Positions 33,403-45,059 are shown, numbered from the stretch's first letter. The stretch is DNA of 64,000 nucleotides from Armigeres subalbatus (GCF_024139115.2 NC_085141.1:429368338-429432337); one strand, 5' to 3'. A program made the numbers and translations. Notes: generated by a model not told the origin, from the sequence alone.

Positions 33403-34535
33403 TTGAGCTGCTCTTACTCAATAATTCTAGCAAACGAGACAAGCTGGGATATGAGTGTAAGAAGTGAGGAAGCTTTTGGTAACAGTTATAATGTGTTTAG
33501 AGATGACAGAGATTGTGAATGGTCCGAAAAGAAATCAGGTGGTGGAGTTCTGGTGGCAGTTTCCACAAGTTATAATTCAGAAATCATTGCAGTAACGAAA
33601 TTTTAATAATTCGAGCACGTGTGGGTGAAAGTTCAAATGGCAAATGAGAATCATATTTTCGCTTCGGTATACTTTCCTCCAAACAGAACCAATAAAGATT
33701 TATATGATAAGTTTTTTTCTGTAGCTGATCAAATTTTGTCAGGCCAAACTCCTGAAACAAAATTACACATTTTTGGGGATTTCAACCAACGCAATGTAGA
33801 TTTCATACCAGATATTGATAATGAAAACATTTTGTTTTCAATAGTTGGAGAAAGTGAAATTCTGCACTTTATTTTTGACAAAATTTTAAGCTTGGGACCT
33901 TATCAGGTCAACCATGTGAAAAATCAACAGAACTGTCATTTGGACCTATTGCTAACTAACATTTATGATGACTTTAGTGTGAACGAATTACTCACACCAT
34001 TATGGAGAAATGAAGTGTTTCACACGGCAATCGAATACTCTTTGTTTTTACACGATGTTTCCCCACCTAATGACTATCAAATCGAGGAAGTTCTGGATTA
34101 TCAAGCAGCTAATTACGAGAACATTAGAAATAAATTAAACATTATTGATTGGCAAACAACTTTAAGGAATGAAGATAATATCGAAAATGCTGCTAATTTA
34201 TTCTACAGTAAATTGTTCAAAATAATAAAAGAAGAAGTTCCAGTTAAAAGACGTAGACGCTCTTTTTCTACAAAAGAACCAATTTGGTTCAATAGGCAAA
34301 TAAAGAACTTAAAAAATCGAAAGCAAAAAGCGCATAGAAATCTCAAAAAAATTAATAATTCAAATAGTAAGGAAAATTATTTGAACATTTGCGATCAACT
34401 TAATATGGCGATGCACACAGCATTTGATGAGTATAATGCAAAAACTGAAGCGGAAATTACATCTTGTCCCAAAATATTTTTAAAATATGTAAACACCAAA
34501 CTAAAGACTGACAATTTTCCCTCAATAATGTACAT
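33403..34535 (+). pseudogene. LINE ORF2, endonuclease and linker
   Basis: Two frames: 33403-33606 (end of the ETSW..GGGVLVAV region; stop at 33604) and 33619-34535 (SVYFPPNRTNKDLYDKFF; HIFGDFNQRNVDF with the catalytic GDFN; HLDLLLTN; a degraded SDH position reads FHTAIEY; then a Lys-rich linker KEPIWFNRQIKNLKNRKQ). The loss of SDH and the stop show it is inactive. Confidence 0.75.
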
Positions 34536-34822
34536 AGTAGGGAGGTTCAAAAAATCGATTTTGCTCCACAGTGCTCATCTGATTCTTTACCATGTTCTGA
34601 GTGTCCTCTGAAAATTTGAGCTCATTTGGATTAAAATTGATTTAGCACAAGCCGTTTCAAGTTTGCATGCAAATTAGTATGGGGAAATTTATTTTTTCAT
34701 TATACTGTTAATGACGTTTCTACATTAAGCGCAGGTTAAAAGAAAACCTACATGGCTAAAAGGAATACTCAACAGCTTTCACCCAACGAAAACCGCATGT
34801 TGATTAATCGCCCCAATAATTA

Positions 34823-34977
34823 CCCAGCCAACACAAAATCGCATATGTTGGCGAATAAGTATACATGGTGGAGGCGATACAGGCGCATGCCTCCATTTGA
34901 CTGCATGCAAAATGTACCTATATGGCTTCCACTTTATACACTTATTCGCTATGATATACGATCTTGTGTTTGCTGGG
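34823..34977. mobile_element. 155-bp MITE, CCCAGCMAACACAA TIR, TA flanks
   Basis: Ends CCCAGCCAACACAAAATCG and the inverse of CCCAGCAAACACAAGATCG, between TA at 34821-34822 and 34978-34979. The uninterrupted site is visible in copy A, where ATTAGTAATC follows directly (18835 onward). Confidence 0.8.
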
Positions 34978-35198
34978 TAGTAATCGATTTTAAGACGAGC
35001 AGCAATGTTGCCTGTTGATGAGTTATGCAATTAGCTCCAGAAAACCACGGTTTAGATTAAATTCGATTACTAATTCACGCGATTTTCACTGAGTGAAAGC
35101 TGTTGAGTATTTCTTTTAGCTATGTAGGTTTTCTTTTAACCTGCACTTGATGGGGAAGTGTCATTAACAGTATAATGAAAACATGAATTTCCCCATAC

Positions 35199-35343
35199 CA
35201 GTGGCGTAGCCACGGGGGTGGTTTTGGGTACAAACCCCCCCCCCCCCCAGAGACAAAATTTTTGGAAAAAAAATGTTTTTCGAAAAAAAAATGTTCAGAA
35301 ATTCACCCCCCCCCCCCCGACCAATTTTCTGGCTACGCCACTG
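35199..35343. mobile_element. 145-bp MITE, CAGTGGCGTAGCCA TIR, 8-bp TSD
   Basis: TIR CAGTGGCGTAGCCA and its inverse TGGCTACGCCACTG, with flanks ccccatac (35191-35198) and tcccatac (35344-35351; seven of eight match). The inside has two poly-C runs (about 35235-35249 and 35305-35318) and A-rich sequence. This TIR is widespread in animal genomes as an hAT-type MITE. Confidence 0.8.
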
Positions 35344-35496
35344 TCCCATACTAATGTGCATGCAAACTTGAAACGCCTTGGGCTAAATCAGTTTTAATCC
35401 AAATGAGCTCAAATTTTCAGAGGACACTCAGAACATGGTAAAGAATCAGATGAGCACTGTGGATCAAAATCGATTTTTTGAACCATCCTAGTACAT

Positions 35497-36965
35497 TGAC
35501 AGCAAAGTGGGTACTAATTCTGATAAGATTTGCCATTTGTTTGCTGAGTATATCCGTGAAATTTACACTGAACACTCAGAAGAGGACCGTGATCGCGCGT
35601 TTTTTGATTTCTATCCTGAGTTCTCAAGCGATATAAGCGTCGACCAAATTAATGTTCTTGGACGCGTTAAAACAACTGGACGTAACAAAGAGTACCGGTC
35701 CAGATAGTGTTCCCCCCGTATTTTTGAAAACTATGGCGGCTGAGCTCACTGCTCCTTTGTTTTGGCTCTTCAATATGTCATTAAAATCTGGAGAATTTCC
35801 TTAACTGTGGAAAACTTACTTTCTGGTGCCGATTTTCAAGACTGGTAAAAAATCCGACATCCGCAATTACCGCGGAATCGCTCTTCTCTCCACCATTCCA
35901 AAATTATTCCAAGCAATTGTCAATGAGAAAATATTCAACCAAATAAAAAATAAGATCACTACAAGGCAGCACGGATTCTTTAAAGGTCGGTTGACAGCTT
36001 AGAACTTACTGGAATTTGTGAATTATTCTCTTGAAGCCATGGACAGAGGAAATCACGTTGAAGTTTTATATACGGATTTTAGTAAAGCGTTCGATAGAGT
36101 CGATATACCAATGCTTCTCTTTAAACTGCAAAAAATGGGAATCCAGCCTGGACTCCTTAAATGGCTTGAAGCATATCTGACCAGTCGCAATCAAATAGTT
36201 AGGTTCAAAGGAAAGCAATCTATAGCTATTCATACCTCCTCGGGAGTCCCGCAAGGCTCTCATTTAGGTCCACTATTGTTTATTTTGTTTGTAAACGACT
36301 TGTCCTTCATTCTAAAACATCTAAAAGTATTGATTTACGCTGACGATATGAAACTTTTTAATGAGACCAAAGACGCTGAAGACATGAACACATTCAAACA
36401 CGAGATATTTCATAACTGGTGTATAAAAAGCTGCTACAGCTCAATATAAAGAAATGCAACTTAATTACTATAAGCAGAAAACGAAATATTACAATCACTT
36501 TAGGTAGCGAAATGTAACAAGATGTGATAGAGTAAGGGATCTTGGCATAATTATAGACTATAAGCTTACGTTCATTGACCATTATAATACTATTATAAAC
36601 AAAGCCAATAATATGTTAGGATTCATAAAAAGGTTTGGCTACAACTTCCACGATCCATACACTATAAAAACATTATATATATTGCTTATGTCAGATCGAT
36701 ACTTGAATATTTCAGCATAGTTTGGTCACCTTACACAGTCACGCTCCCGTCTCATAAAGCACGATGCATGCTAATTAGTATACAAACATTGAAGGAACGA
36801 CGGGAATATGCGATGGTATCTTTCTTTAATGATGTTATCTCGAACAAGGTCGACTCAAAGGCAATATTATCTAAATTAAATTTTTATATCCCAGACCTTT
36901 GTGAAATCGAACTCTATTTGCCTGTAGTAGTCATCGTACAAACTATGCAAAATTCAGACCCATAA
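35497..36965 (+). pseudogene. LINE ORF2, reverse transcriptase and C terminus
   Basis: After the hAT-like insertion: DKICHLFAEYIREIYTEHSE, a frameshift, KSGPDSVPPVFLK-like region, then RT motifs in 35870-36450: IRNYRGIALLSTIPKLFQ-like, VLYTDFSKAFDRVD (motif A, catalytic Asp), SSGVPQGSHLGPLLFILFVN (motif B) and LIYADDMKLF (motif C). Frame changes at about 35705, 35995 and 36448 show decay. The 3' part (FNDVISNKVDSKAILSKLNF) is the usual LINE ORF2 tail. Confidence 0.75.
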
Positions 36966-37039
36966 ATCAAACATGATTGACGACAATAAATAAATAAATA
37001 AATTTGATTTTTTTGAATATGATGGCGAAAACAATGTGA

Positions 37040-38080
37040 GAATTTAAAACAACTTTCCTTTCATATCTCAGAGGAAATTTTCGTGAAAATGCAGAAAAGC
37101 TTTCCGGTGAAACGTAGAAAAATCTCCCGCGAAAATTCAAATGTAATTTTCGTGAATTCAGATGAATTTGCTTTGCAAGTTAAAACTAATTTCACTTTCG
37201 AATTGAGAGGAAATTCCGGAGAACTTCACAGGTCAATTTAAGAAACATCCTTGGGGAAATTGAAAGAAAAGAAACGAAAACTAACGCTTAACTTCACCTG
37301 GGAAATGACGGTTGAAATTACTTTCGGCGAGACGCCAAAAACGCCGCAGCCGCGTACAATATTGTGACAATCGGTGCCGCCGATGATTTCTGGAACTGTG
37401 TGCACCTCTGCAAATGAAATTTCTGTGGAATTTGAGCAAAAGTTATGAAATTCTAAAAAAATCCCGGAAAAAAATACAACAAATCGTACAGAAAAATTAA
37501 AAGAATATTCATGAAGGAATTTTGTTTGATTAAATTCAGTAGAAGTCACTTTAACAATTAAAAAAAAGTTACGACGGAAATTTAGAAAAACATCCCTCGG
37601 AAATGAATTTCCAACAAAAAATCAAATGAATTGCTATTGTGATGTAAGCAGAATTGAAAATGAAAATGCAAATTGAAAATGAAAATGCAAAAAAAATGTG
37701 TTTTAGAATTTAAAAGAATTTCCTTTGAAAGTTGAAATGAATTTTCCTTATTTCCTTTGGAAATTGGAAATAATTTCTTTTCAGAAGAAGACTTTCCTTT
37801 ATCTTGAAAGTTCAGATAAACTTCCGTAGGAGATGCAAAAAAATTTCCCTTGAACATAACTTTTCTAAAATTAAAATGGATTTTTTCGTGGTAATTCAGT
37901 AGAATTTCCGTTGGAAAATCAAAGGAACCCTTGGAAATTTAGAAGATTTTTTCTAAGAAGTATGGAGTATTATCTCAAAATGTGACGTGGAAAACGTGGC
38001 CGCCTAGCAAAATTACGACAAACTGCACCGCCGACGATATTTGAGGACCAACATTCACCTCCACTTTTCCGTCGTCCTCC
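37040..38080. repeat. Degenerate short-unit array, second type
   Basis: AT-rich units such as GGAAATTNAAANNAATTTCC every 25-35 bases, plus two copies of the block around GCCGCCGATGATTTCTG (about 37375 and 38025). This is the same composite family as 25982-27260. Confidence 0.55.
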
Positions 38081-38527
38081 GCAGCTTAGCGGTTACTAAT
38101 AAGACCAAATTCCTAATAGTATAGGCACATAGCAATCAATTTTTAAAACAAAATCTCTCACACGCATTGTTTGTGCAATGTCAACCGAGTAGGATGAGTA
38201 TTTAGTTTTGTCTGGCATCCTCACAGGTGGCGAAACAAACTGATTTTAAAACCCAATCCAACAGTAAAATAAAAGTATTTAAAGGTAATATTTATATTCA
38301 AAATTCACATAAATAAAGAAAAAAAAACCGAACCTACGATCGTGATTGTCCTTGATAAAACTAACTAAAAACCTAGAATACAAACATACAAACTATTTTC
38401 AGAACGTTCAGAAGTTGTGGTCTACCTTTGTTCTGCAGCGCTGTTCGAAAGAAAAAGTCAATTAAGTGATCGCAACTGTATTCAATATCAAGCAAACACC
38501 AAAAAACGTTCATCACATGGCTCACAT

Positions 38528-38533
38528 TTTATT
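38528..38533 (-). promoter_or_regulatory. Candidate poly(A) signal of Six4
   Basis: AATAAA on the minus strand about 245 bases after the Six4 stop codon. Confidence 0.4.
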
Positions 38534-38774
38534 TCAATTTTCTTGCATAATACTACTATTTACAACGGAAAAGATTGATTAAAACAATTCGACCTGCTAT
38601 CACAATGTTCTTTGTATTCTGTTATTAATTTCGCACAATTTGCAATTATCCCAAAAAATGAGTGAAGTTGTTGCTCCATTAAAGATCCAATTTAGCGATC
38701 TTCTCTGAGCGGTTCCACAAAATTACACACTGGGCACAAGCTAATGTCGTATGGTTCGATTATGATGAACACTT

Positions 38775-38901
38775 TCACTGAACCGCGTACATATCATTTG
38801 CATGATAAGCATGTCCTCCATAATTGGCTACGTTAAACAGCCTCTGATAGCTTCCATCCATCTGGGCAGGAGTAACTGGGAGGACCGGCATCATCATATC
38901 C
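38775..38901 (-). CDS. Six4: Six4 homeobox protein, terminal exon
   Basis: The last coding exon, joined to the SIX/homeodomain exon across a 509-bp intron (donor GTAAGT at 39410, acceptor CATTTCAG before 38901). The phases fit exactly: CC plus G makes Pro, then DMMMPVLPVTPAQMDGSYQ and ending DMYAVQ before TGA (38775-38777). The DMM..LPV stretch straight after the homeodomain is a feature I expect of insect Six4. It has no domain of its own and makes a short C-terminal tail of about 41 residues, much shorter than the tail of vertebrate SIX4. Confidence 0.8.
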
Positions 38902-39410
38902 CTGAAATGGTATGAACAGGAAGAAACAGAAAAACAACATGTTAACAAAGCATTTAGTAATCACGAAAAGGCACAAAGAAGTGCTGAAGTCATTCATCCC
39001 GAATATCAAGAAAAACAAAACATCGCTGAGAGGTGGCCATCGGATTGATGATTATTAGCCACAACAAAGCGTGCTCGCAGCATCATTCATCGTTTTAACT
39101 TTACGATTGAAAGCAATATTTGTGGTTATAGCATGAGACATAATATTGCATTACAGAATGGGTTCCAAACATGCACAACAAATCAGTGAGAGTAATGTGT
39201 GGATAAAGTCATCCAGATGATACATAGGACAGGCTGCTTCCAAGAATGGTTTGAATTTAGCACGTGCATTGCCTTACATAAAAAAAGGACGTGTGTTTCG
39301 GTACACATAGTTTCACAGTTGGAAACGAGACTTACAAGCAAGAAAATAGCACGCCTGAATTACATCGAAAATTCTAATTACAAACACATGTTGTATGCTA
39401 CGCTACTTAC

Positions 39411-40062
39411 GGTCTAGCCTGCGGTGTCCTGTCCCGTTGTCGCCTATTTTTGAACCAGTTAGACACTTGTGTCAGCGTGAGTCCAGTTTTCTTGGCAAGT
39501 GTTTTTTTCTCATCTGGCGTTGGGTATCGGTTTCTTGTGTAACAATCCTTCAGGGCGTTGCGACTCTTTTCCTTAAAACAGTAAACGGTCTCTTCCCCAT
39601 CCCAAATGGTTTTCGGCAGAGGGTATTTCTTGCGCAATCTGTACTTGTCAACTGCGCCGAGTGGCCGTCCTCTCACTTTTTCCGCTTCTCGATAGTGTCC
39701 TTTGAACCATAAATTCTGTAGATCTGGATGATATTTAGGGGAAAAGAAGTGTGACTCCAGGAGAGCGTACAGCTCGTGAAATGCACCTCGATGGTACGCC
39801 ACCAAACACCTGGCCCTGAGCAAACTTTCATTGCTGCTGATCAGCTCATTTTGGGGTATACTCCATAAGAAAGTAGCTAGCTTTTCTATATCACCTTGTT
39901 GCTGCAATGCTTCACACATGCACTGGATTTGTTCTGGACTGAAACTCAAAAGTTTCCTATCTACTTCATTGTTGTTCAACTGGGGTGGTATATTTTGGAG
40001 GAATTGTACGTTATTCGAACCATCCCGCACATTGGAGGGGTGCACTTCGTTCACAGCTTTGC
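39411..40062 (-). CDS. Six4: Six4 homeobox protein, SIX domain and homeodomain exon
   Basis: This exon encodes nearly all of a SIX-family transcription factor. The SIX domain runs from about [20 protein letters not shown] (residue 35 of the exon) through [33 protein letters not shown] and [20 protein letters not shown]. The homeodomain follows: [55 protein letters not shown] and [15 protein letters not shown] place it with Six4/5 and not with sine oculis (Six1/2: VGKYRVR) or Optix (Six3/6). It acts in the nucleus with Eya in mesoderm, gonad and head patterning in flies. The acceptor TTCGATAG precedes 40062 and the donor GTAAGT follows 39411. No defects seen. Confidence 0.95.
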
Positions 40063-40124
40063 CTATCGAAGAAAAGACTCGGTTGATTTAGAACTCATTT
40101 TATTGAAAACTTATTGCTGTCTAC

Positions 40125-40271
40125 CTGTGTAATATGCAATCTCCGGTTGCGAATGGGCTTTAATAGGATAAGCGTTTTCGTTATATTTCCTTTCATAGTC
40201 CTTGTCAGTAAATTCTTGTAGTTTTTCGGAGAAGAATAGGTTCTTCATAGAAGTAGTAGCATCTCGATATC
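40125..40271 (-). CDS. Six4: Six4 homeobox protein, upstream exon
   Basis: A 147-nt exon with acceptor GTTTCAG before 40271 and a G|GTAGAC donor after 40125, separated from the next exon by 62 bp. It reads YRDATTSMKNLFFSEKLQEF, then KDYERKYNENAYP and ends AYYT plus G, joining the next exon as Gly-Lys-Ala-Val-Asn-Glu. The frame is open at its 5' end, so either an upstream exon exists or translation starts at the internal ATG (40246-40248). I could not find a further upstream exon in the window. Confidence 0.72.
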
Positions 40272-40895
40272 CTGAAACAGTTGAACGAAAAAAAAACCAT
40301 GACAGCTTTACATCTAGGAAATTGTTAGCAATCGTGTTTTATAATATCTAGTTTTTTTCGTCAAGAATGCTGAATCAAGTGAATCAGATTGAAGACTACA
40401 TATTATTAAAATGAACTCATATTGCGTCATTAGATAAGAAAACAGTGCAAAAACGTTCCAAAAACGAGAAATATTCTAACCATAGGCACTGGAAGTGTTA
40501 ATCAGACTCAGAAAGCCAACATATGCAAATCAAGTTGAATAATTTCACATCTTAAATAACTATTATGAGAGCTTCCAAAGCATAGCATGGTTAAATCCCA
40601 AATGTGTTTGTGTTTAGAACTAAATTTTACAGTCGAAGTAGAATTTTCTAATCAAAACATGAATCAGAATGACTGTTTATGATACGTATGCACATTGATG
40701 CACTTATCGTAGCGCCGTACCCCAAAAAAAAAACGCGGTTACCTTTTTTCATTCATTATTTATGTGAATTTTAAAATTTGTAATGTTCTTCACTCAACTC
40801 GGTTACTCTCGATCATGTGGTTTAGTTGGATTTCAATTTCACCCTTAGTCAGTACGTTGCGAACGCCCGTGGATATAATATGTAGATTTTAAGTC

Positions 40896-41110
40896 TAAGT
40901 AGGAGAACTGTTCCGTTTTCCATCTCACTGAACATATTTTCATCTATCGCAAAACAAAGCAATACAGCACCAAATTCGTCGCTTCTTTTTGCTAACATAC
41001 GTGCTCACTCTCACTGCTGAAAAAATTACAAAAATGAGATACAAATCAAATTCCTTTTCATTGCTTAGTTTTTCATGAGATGAAGTCCAGGAGCAGTAAC
41101 ACTATATGTT
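40896..41110 (+). repeat. Diverged copy of the GGGGAACTGTTCC MITE
   Basis: AGGAGAACTGTTCCGTTTTC, ATCTCACTGAACATAT, CGCAAAACAAAGCAATACAG and ATTCCTTTTCATTGCTTAGT match the MITE at 43976-44192 in order. The right TIR is missing. Confidence 0.65.
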
Positions 41111-41216
41111 AAACATTAATATAATTTCTTTGCTTCAGGTAAAATCGTGAGATACAAAAGAAAACTGTTGTAAATTTATAAGAAAACTATTTTGAGCTTT
41201 TAGTTGAATGTCTTCA

Positions 41217-41859
41217 CTTGTCATAAGACGAGTTCGCTCTATCCCATTTAATTCCATCACTTAATTGTAACTTCAACCCTTCAAACCCTAGGACCGCCTT
41301 TAGATAGGGTGCTTTGATTATTTTTTGTAATATTCAATTATGCAGATATTAAAAAGTTATTTTTCCACAACTAACTTTTTCAATAGTAGGAGGTAGGAGT
41401 AGGGTAGGTATTAGTTGATTACGACCTTTAGCGTTATAACCCCATGAAAAAAATCACAGAAAATCAAAGAAAATTCAGGTGGTATTCAGGTGGCTGTGAA
41501 AAATCAGAATACCAACCGTGTAAAAAAAACATCAGGTGAATTCAACTTGTTACACGGAACATAAAAATTAACTCTGAACATTTTAAAATTGCAATAAGTC
41601 AACAATTAATGAGAATTTTCAAACTCTAAATATGTTGAAAAAAAAAAATAGATTTAATCAATTAAAATCAAAAATGTAAAATTGATAAAACAGCGAATTA
41701 AAAAAAATTGATTGCCCAAAACATGTTTAAATAGATTTTAGAAAGGAAATTAGTGATTTACACTGAAAACAAAAATTTGGGTTTGTTGAGGGTTAACAGA
41801 TACGTATTTCGACCTCAACTGTAAGGCCGACTTCAGTGTCTCGTACTTAACTCGACTTA
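41217..41859 (+). repeat. Dispersed repeat copy split by 515 bp
   Basis: The first half, CTTGTCATAAGACGAGTTCG..TCCATCACTTAATTGTA, ends at about 41280. The second half (ACAGATACGTATTTCGACCT, GTAAGGCCGACTTCAGTGTC, TCGTACTTAACTCGACTT) starts at 41796. The intervening AT-rich segment looks like an insertion, but no TIR or TSD was seen. Confidence 0.6.
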
Positions 41860-43119
41860 AAAATATCATGAATCATGGAGTTTCCAAAAGCAATTCAACG
41901 CTATCTAAGCTCGTGGAATTCACTAAAAAAAACTAGATTAATCCACCTACCGTTGGTGATGCCTTTCTCGCATTATTAAAACAAAGAGAAAAAATATCAG
42001 AGAAGTCAAAATATCACTTTAAGAGAATAGATTTCACTACTTTCATCAATTCACATTTATTGGCGTTCAATTTAATGCATTGCAAAAGCTTTAAAACATT
42101 TTTTTTACGATTTTGACTTTTCTTTTTCAAAGCAAAAAAACAAGTTTTTTAAACTACTTCGGAATGCTATATATTCAAACGTATTGCAATATATTGATAT
42201 TATTAATATTGATACGTATATCTCAAATCACTTGGATATTCACTGCAAAAAAGTTAGCTGAATGAACCAGCGGTAACTAACCATGCCGAAAAAAAATACG
42301 CTCTGTAATCTGTTTCCGAAACATGAAGAGGTGCTCTCTCGGAAGACCTCATCAAACACCATAGAACGACCATTAAACGACTCTTTCTATTTTTTCTTGG
42401 CATCTGATTGCCACATTATCAAGTTTGAACGAACTCAATACTGTTGTTGGGCTGTTATCCTTGGCTGCATGTATTCAACGCATAAAGTAAGCCTGGACTT
42501 GAAGATACTTGTAGGAATTACTCCTCAAACGAACCATTTTGGAGAGCTCTCACTTAGAATACTGAGCACATGTGGAGCAATAAACACAATAATTCGATAA
42601 AATGTTTGATTCCTACACACACACTGGATTCTGTATTGACACCATTTGCCTTTTCTTATTTTGCACCCATCCTAAATGTTAATTACTATATGTGATTTTT
42701 CTTTGAATTATTTAAGACTTTTTGAAACATGTTGCGAAGATTTTGGTGGCAAACTGGAGTCACACGATCAAAAATACAAGCGAAAAAAATCTTATAAAAT
42801 AGAATCCAGTGTATTCAGATATTTTATCTTGATTCACCTCGAGTTTACTTAAAAAACGAGTACCCTTTGTTTATGAAACAACATCTTCCACAAGTATCTA
42901 TTCCCTCGTTTTTAAGAAAAGTATGAATACACCAATTGCGGAGTGATTTGTGATTTGGGCGTACACAAATTTCTGTTTTTACACGATTTATTGCCCGATT
43001 ATAATTTACATTATTTTTTCAAAGCTACAAAATTTTCTCAAATTTACGCAATTTTTAGGAAATATCTGTGGTTGCGCCGCTGTTGTTATCAGATTATAAA
43101 AAGAGAGAGGCCATAGTAT

Positions 43120-43640
43120 AGAATACATTCACGACATATGTTCATGGTCATCCAAGAAATCCCTGAAGTAAGACCTTAAGGTCTACACGCATAATAAGAG
43201 GTCAGTCGGCTTAAGTTAAATGTGGAACATATCCTTGGTGGCACATATAATAGAATGCATTCATGTTTATGGTCATCCAAGAAATCCCTAAAATAAGGAC
43301 TAAAGGTCCTGTTAGCCTGTTTCAAATTTGAAACATGCCCTTCGTGGTACAAAGGCAAAATACCAGTTATGCTGCTAACAGTTGCTTTGTCGTCGTCATC
43401 ATGCCGTTTTTAACGATGGATCGGAGCAATTTGACTTCAACATCAATATCAATATCAATACCTTGAGGACACACTTAGAAATTTCTTGTATGACCAAGAA
43501 TAATTGTTGTGAATACATTCTATTCTATGTTTCACAAAGAGCATGCACCATATTTACAACTGTCAAAATAATCTCCGGTTACGCGTAGCCCATAAGGTCT
43601 TATTTCAGGGATTTCTCAAACGACCCAGAACATAGATTCT
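43120..43640. repeat. Local repeats around GGTCATCCAAGAAATCCCT
   Basis: GGTCATCCAAGAAATCCCT occurs at 43147 and 43271 in direct orientation, each after a TAGAAT(A/G)CATTCA block. An inverse relative (TCTTATTTCAGGGATTTCTC) is at about 43597. It looks like a partly duplicated TIR element. Confidence 0.5.
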
Positions 43641-43975
43641 AATATTTGATGCCGTAATTGGGTAGTTTAAATGTATAAAAAATGTTGCTTTTCGTACATA
43701 AGGTTTTTAGCGAGCCCTACTGAACCCTACCAAATCTGGCACTGACTGGAGCAATGAATCTTATATAGCGTACTATGCACTTCAAATCAGCTAGGGAGCA
43801 AATTCGTAGAAGACCCTGTGCATCATTTTTTCGTGAGTGATGTCCAAAAAACAAGCATTCTACTCTTAAACGATTTCTTCAAAATATGCGATTTATTTTT
43901 CTACGTTTTCTCGAAAAAAAAATCCAGGCACGCATCGACCGTATCAAAAAAAGAACTCAGTGTACAGTACATGTA

Positions 43976-44192
43976 GGGGAACTGTTCCATTTCCCATCTC
44001 ACTGAACATATATTCATCTCATCGCAAAACAAAGAAACACAGCACCAATCTCGTCGCTTATTTTTGCTAACACGCGTGTTTACTGCTGAAAAAAATCACA
44101 AAAATAAAAAAACAAACCAAATTCCTTTTCATTGCTTTGTTTTTGATGGGATCGAAATAGGAGCTATGGGATGAAGTGCCGAACCGTTCCCC
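43976..44192. mobile_element. 217-bp MITE, GGGGAACTGTTCC TIR, TA flanks
   Basis: The left end GGGGAACTGTTCCATTTC is mirrored by GAACCGTTCCCC on the right. TA lies on both sides (43974-43975 and 44193-44194). A diverged relative is at 40896. Confidence 0.7.
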
Positions 44193-44416
44193 TATTTGTA
44201 AGCGAACAATTGGGTTATCGTTTTTGTCATATAGTATCGTTTTTGTGGAACTTATTCTCATAGCTGATAAAGGAATGCTTATTTTATCGGATACAAGCCG
44301 TGATTTTTTCAGATAGTGATTGTTTTGGTCGAAATTTACATTCTAAATATTTGTTTACAAAAGCAAGTACTCCCAAATTGCAAATCGCTCCAGTATTGCA
44401 GTTTATGCGCAATATA

Positions 44417-44996
44417 CACCCCTGGAAATAATTATAAGGCATTCGCTGAATTTCATATAAAATGGTGTGTTCGACAATATGTTTGAGGAGCCAAATCTCG
44501 ATTTCTAGCGATTAGATTAGGGACATCCCAGCCTAACATGACTTGAAATTTCAGAAAATATATAAACCTTTTATTCAATTGAATCTAAGACGAATTAAGT
44601 ACTCTCCATTTATTCCATCAATTAATTTTCGATATCCTTGCATGATATCTATAATTAATTGGTGGAATTAAATGGAGAGTACTTAATTCGTCTAAGACGA
44701 TTGAAATTTCAATTAGGCTCAAAAGGCTCGTTTTAGTTGGAAATGAAAATAATTATTAAGTTACTCCACTGGTATGAGCTCTATACAAATGTGGTGGTTT
44801 TAAAATTATTTCCAACTAAAACGTTCCTTTTCAGTAAACGTGCCTACAAAAAAACCATCATTAATTGAAAATTTAGGTAATTTTAGGCTGGCATGCCAAA
44901 TATGTCCTCAATCTAATAGCTAGAAATCGAAATTTTGGTCCTCAAACATGCCCATTTTGTAAATCAGCGAATGCCTTATAATTATTTCCGGGGGTG
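44417..44996. mobile_element. 580-bp TA-flanked MITE, CACCCCYGGAAATAATTATAAGG TIR family
   Basis: Ends CACCCCTGGAAATAATTATA and the inverse of CACCCCCGGAAATAATTATA, with TA at 44415-44416 and 44997-44998. The arms continue inward for about 100 bases (GGCATTCGCTGA; CGATTTCTAGC). Its centre contains an inverted pair of the dispersed repeat (44582-44705). Confidence 0.8.
44582..44705. repeat. Inverted pair of the dispersed repeat inside the MITE
   Basis: AGACGAATTAAGTACTCTCC and its inverse GGAGAGTACTTAATTCGTCT flank a short centre (TTCGATATCCTTGCATGATAT). The arrangement is like the palindrome at 25642 but more diverged. Confidence 0.75.
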
Positions 44997-45059
44997 TATG
45001 ATAATGCCCGCATTCAATGTAAACTCAGCCATATTTCAAAACAAAACTTCAGGAACGAC

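Larger units (their letters stand above)
34538..35490. mobile_element. hAT-like TIR element, copy B, inserted in the LINE
   Basis: A 953-bp element with long inverted arms. Ends are TAGGGAGGTTCAAAAAATCG (left) and the inverse of TAGGATGGTTCAAAAAATCG (right). It is flanked by 8-bp copies gtacatag (34530-34537) and gtacattg (35491-35498), one mismatch, as expected of hAT insertion. It holds no transposase and has itself received two MITEs (34823-34977 and 35199-35343). Confidence 0.8.
33400..37005 (+). mobile_element. Jockey/CR1-type LINE, 5'-truncated, interrupted by an hAT-like element
   Basis: A plus-strand non-LTR retrotransposon starting inside the endonuclease (ETSWDMSVRSEEAFG, GGGVLVAVST) and ending in TAAATAAATAAATAAAT (about 36985-37000). 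The ORF2 is cut by several stops and by the insertion at 34538-35490. Removing that insertion rejoins NFPSIMY with IDSKVGTNSDK in frame. Jockey against CR1 assignment is not resolved by eye. Confidence 0.8.
40272..43119. other. Six4 upstream/intron region, repeats, no gene recognised
   Basis: Mostly AT-rich. Holds a relative of the 43976 MITE (40896-41110) and an interrupted dispersed repeat (41217-41859). A 105-codon frame beginning at ATG 42283 (MPKKNTLCNLFPKHEE..) is open but shows no domain, signal peptide or splice context, so I do not call it a gene. Confidence 0.4.

Noticed and set aside
39395..40132. Plus-strand frames over the Six4 exons
   Set aside because: Antisense shadows of the SIX domain and homeodomain coding sequence.
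42283..42600. 105-codon ATG frame (MPKKNTLCNLFPKHEE..)
   Set aside because: No signal peptide, domain, splice or poly(A) context, and it lies in transposon-rich sequence. Kept only as a mention.
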